This document shows, one piece after another, positions 61,480-64,000 of a DNA stretch of 64,000 nucleotides. The DNA comes from Rhizobium sp. CSW-27. GTDB lineage: Bacteria; Pseudomonadota; Alphaproteobacteria; Rhizobiales; Rhizobiaceae. The DNA lies in the NCBI RefSeq assembly GCF_018760785.1, contig NZ_JAHHZO010000009.1:62001-126000 (forward strand), read 5' to 3'. Numbering within the stretch: position 1 is the first letter of the stretch; each line of letters starts with the position of its first letter. Below the pieces are notes generated by a model, which worked only from the letters and a program-made list of their open reading frames with translations, was not told the origin of the DNA and ran no database searches. Position numbers and translations under genes: made by a program.

Positions 61480-63723
61480 TCAGACCGCCGTCACGCGGAT
61501 CGTCTGCGAGGCAAAGCGCGGCGAAGAAACGGTCACCTCGACAGGGCCGGTCCCGCCGGTCGATTCCAGCCAGAAGCCGGAAGAGCCGCCGGAAAGAACC
61601 AGAGTCGCGGGGCCGAGGATCCTTGCCGGGCCGTTCACGTGCACGCTGACCGGCTCATCGAGGAAAGGCAGCAGATTGCCCATCTGGTCGAGCGCCCGCA
61701 CCACAATGCGAAGCTGATCCTTGGTGGCAGCGGGAAGTGTCTCCTCGTCCGCCGCAACCTCGAGCCGTGTCGGCACCGCGCCGCCCGCAAACGTCACGGA
61801 TGCCACCGGCTTGCCGTCGATATAGCCGATGATTTCGCCATCCTCCCAGGCCATGCCCCAGCTGCCCAGTTCCTGCGCCGAGAAATGGCGGCGGTCGATG
61901 ACGACCGGCGGATGCGGCAGATGCGGATAGGTTTCCCGATCCGGCCCGACCCGCTTGCGAAGATGCGGGCCGTAGACGAACTCCACCTCGTCGCAATTGG
62001 TCAGCACGATCAAGGGCATGATGCCACCGATATTGCGCTCGCCGCGCGCCCAGAAGGTGACCGGCTTCAGGATCACGCCATCGTCCGGCTCGCACTGGCT
62101 GGCATAGGCGAAGGCTGCGAATTTCGGCTCGCGGAACATGTCCATCACGCCATGATGGCAGATGCGGTCGCCGGAGCCGAAATCCTTGTGCGTATTGTAG
62201 TCGAAGGCGCACCAGCCGATGGCGCCCGAAATGGAGCGGTCGCCATACATGGCATTCAGCACCTGCAAGTGACGGGTTACATGTTCGGCCTGCCGCTGCT
62301 CCTGGTCATGCCGCTTGGTGGGGTACATGTGGCCGTTGAACTCGGTCACCATATAGGGAACCTTGGTCGGCAGGCCGGTGCAGACCTGCTGGTCCCGCAG
62401 GGGCGTGCGGGAGTGGTTGGCGCCCGGCATCTCCTCGCTGCCGAGATAGAAGTCGTTCATCGTATAGACGTCTTCCAGGAATTCGCTCTCGGTGATGAAA
62501 CGAACCCCGCCGGTCTGGCGGGTGGGGTCAGTCTCACGCGCTACACGATTGGTTTCCGCGTAGAAGTCGTGGGAATCCTGCGATTCGTTGATGCGCACCC
62601 CCCACAGAATAATCGAGGGATGGTTCCAGTCGCGGGTAATCATGCGCTCCACATTGCGCACGGATTCCGCCTTCCATTCATCGCCGCCAATATGCTGCCA
62701 TCCCGGAATTTCCTCAAACACAAGAAGACCGATGCGGTCGCAATGATCGAGGAACCAGGGCGATTGCGGATAGTGCGAGGTGCGTACGAGATTGCATTTG
62801 AGGTCGTTTTTCAGAATTTCCGCATCCCGCTCCTGCGCGCGCCTACCCATGGCATAGCCGGAATAGGGCCAGGCCTGGTGCCGGTTGAGGCCGCGGATCT
62901 TCAGAAGCTTGCCGTTCAGCTTGAAGCCTTCAACGGTGAATTCAGCCGTACGGAAGCCGAACGTGGCGCTCAGTTCATCAGTGCCTGCTTCCGTTTCCAG
63001 CCGGATTTCGGCTGTATAAAGCTGCGGATTTTCCGGCTCCCAGAGCGAAAGGCCCGTCAGGCCAGAGAAGGCGAATGTCTGCCGCACCGCGCTGACGGGC
63101 TGCGACGTACTGGCAATGACTTTCTCGCCATCCTTCAGCGTCACATGCAGCGTGCCGGACAAGGTCCGTTCGGCAGGATTGCAAAGATCGACGCGCACCG
63201 TCACGCCCTTGGCGGCGCTCAACGTATCCTGTGTTTCGATCTTCGCGTGGCGAATGGAAACCGGCGTCGTGATCTTCAGCCAGGCGTCGCGATAGATGCC
63301 CGCATAGGTGAGATAATCAATGCGACCGCCGAAGGGCGGGATTTCCGGATTTTCACTGCCATCGATCTTGACCGTCAGCAGGTTGTCGCCCTGTTTCAGC
63401 CGCCCGGTCAGGCGCGCCTCGAAGGGCGTATAGCCATCCTTATGGGCAATGACCGGCTCGCCATTCAGAAAAACCTCCGCATCGGCCATGGCGCCATCGA
63501 AAACGACGGAGACTTCCCGGCCTTCGAATTCCGGCTGCCAGGTGATGACCTTCTGGTAGGTGAAGGCGCGCTGATAGCATTTTTCGTCGAAATAGTTGAA
63601 CGGCAGGTCCACTGCATTGTGCGGCAGGCGCACGGCTTCGCCAGCGCGCATGGCGGTCAGGGCATCGTTGCCAAAGCCTTCGCTGAAAATCCAGTTGTCG
63701 TTGAAGAGGGTCGTTGTACGCAT
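61480..63723 (-). CDS. GH2 family glycoside hydrolase (beta-galactosidase/glucuronidase-like)
   Basis: The 747-residue protein has the GH2 order: sugar-binding jelly roll (residues 1 to about 155), Ig-like domain, TIM barrel (GLNRHQAWPYSG; NLVRTSHYPQSPWFLDHCDR), acid/base Glu380 in ILWGVRINESQ and nucleophile Glu461 in YMVTEFNGH, then C-terminal beta domains. It has no signal peptide, so it acts on an imported oligosaccharide. The glycone cannot be read with certainty. Confidence 0.93.
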   Translation of the reverse strand: MRTTTLFNDNWIFSEGFGNDALTAMRAGEAVRLPHNAVDLPFNYFDEKCYQRAFTYQKVITWQPEFEGREVSVVFDGAMADAEVFLNGEPVIAHKDGYTPFEARLTGRLKQGDNLLTVKIDGSENPEIPPFGGRIDYLTYAGIYRDAWLKITTPVSIRHAKIETQDTLSAAKGVTVRVDLCNPAERTLSGTLHVTLKDGEKVIASTSQPVSAVRQTFAFSGLTGLSLWEPENPQLYTAEIRLETEAGTDELSATFGFRTAEFTVEGFKLNGKLLKIRGLNRHQAWPYSGYAMGRRAQERDAEILKNDLKCNLVRTSHYPQSPWFLDHCDRIGLLVFEEIPGWQHIGGDEWKAESVRNVERMITRDWNHPSIILWGVRINESQDSHDFYAETNRVARETDPTRQTGGVRFITESEFLEDVYTMNDFYLGSEEMPGANHSRTPLRDQQVCTGLPTKVPYMVTEFNGHMYPTKRHDQEQRQAEHVTRHLQVLNAMYGDRSISGAIGWCAFDYNTHKDFGSGDRICHHGVMDMFREPKFAAFAYASQCEPDDGVILKPVTFWARGERNIGGIMPLIVLTNCDEVEFVYGPHLRKRVGPDRETYPHLPHPPVVIDRRHFSAQELGSWGMAWEDGEIIGYIDGKPVASVTFAGGAVPTRLEVAADEETLPAATKDQLRIVVRALDQMGNLLPFLDEPVSVHVNGPARILGPATLVLSGGSSGFWLESTGGTGPVEVTVSSPRFASQTIRVTAV

Positions 63724-63732
63724 GGTGTATTC

Positions 63733-64000
63733 CTATTTCACCGAGCCAAGCATGCCTTGAACGAACTGGCGCTGCATGGCGAAGAAGACAAAGAGGGTGG
63801 GCAGCGTGGCGAGGATCGTGCCGATCATCACCGTGCCGTAATCGGGGTAGTAGGCGGAGGAAAGCGAGGCGATGGCGAGCGTGATCGTCTTGGTCTCGTT
63901 GGATTGCAGCACGATCAGCGGCCAGAGATAGTTGTTCCAGTTCATCATGAACACGATGACGAAGGCGGCTGCGTAAGTGGAGCGCATCACCGGGACATAG
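63733..64000 (-). CDS. Carbohydrate ABC permease, MalG family, C-terminal fragment
   Basis: The gene enters from beyond the right edge; its final 89 residues are visible. MNWNNYLWPLIVLQSNETKT and the hydrophobic segment GTVMIGTILATLPTLFVFFA, ending FVQGMLGSVK, are typical of the C-terminus of MalG/LacG-type permeases. It stops 9 bases before the GH2 start, so permease, GH2 and ATPase form one operon. Confidence 0.9.
   Translation of the reverse strand, partial: YVPVMRSTYAAAFVIVFMMNWNNYLWPLIVLQSNETKTITLAIASLSSAYYPDYGTVMIGTILATLPTLFVFFAMQRQFVQGMLGSVK

Noticed and set aside
1..64000. Search by eye for tRNA, rRNA, transposases, integrase genes and phage genes
   Set aside because: None with recognisable features was found; the accessory character comes from gene content, not from visible mobile elements.

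Overview
The window is GC-rich alphaproteobacterial DNA. A complete repABC cassette (minus strand, 4156-7898) with its antisense RNA marks it as the replication region of a large secondary replicon of a Rhizobiales species, most likely Rhizobiaceae. Nearly everything else is accessory catabolism organised as transporter plus enzymes plus local regulator. I saw no rRNA, tRNA, insertion sequence, prophage or CRISPR array.

Left part (1-12450): the tail of a pectin/rhamnogalacturonan-type operon (GH105 end, Tat-exported sugar-binding protein, two Gfo/Idh/MocA oxidoreductases) runs convergently into repC. Upstream of repA lies a 0.5 kb non-coding stretch with a dense cluster of GANTC sites, then a polyamine-type ABC transporter operon (binding protein, two permeases, ATPase).

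Middle part (12451-38900): an adenine-deaminase-family amidohydrolase faces a LysR gene. A TctCBA transporter follows, with a quinate/shikimate-type dehydrogenase and a QuiC-type 3-dehydroshikimate dehydratase, forming a route to protocatechuate. Next is a gluconate/L-idonate island (TRAP transporter, LacI-type GntR, gluconokinase, IdnO- and IdnD-like enzymes) with three copies of one operator. Then comes a divergent locus with a branched-chain-amino-acid-type ABC transporter, an aldo/keto reductase fused to a RidA domain, a second paralogous aldo/keto reductase, a TIGR04076 protein and a GntR/FCD regulator.

Right part (39000-64000): an arabinoside operon (GH51, ABC transporter, ArsR-like regulator with two operator candidates); a seven-gene minus-strand operon headed by an anthraniloyl/salicylyl-CoA monooxygenase-reductase fusion; glxBCD-glnT with an XRE-cupin regulator (N-methylglutamate/gamma-glutamylmethylamide type); a DUF1127 small protein followed by four CCUCCUCCC hairpins of the cuckoo (CcsR) sRNA type; a GGDEF-EAL protein; and a GH2 plus ABC-sugar operon cut by the right edge.

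Tight packing with frequent 4-bp ATGA overlaps sets many of the start choices. The most noteworthy points are the GANTC cluster beside repA, the cuckoo RNA array on a plasmid-type replicon, the AKR-RidA divergon, and the CoA-dependent aromatic operon that has no CoA ligase in view.
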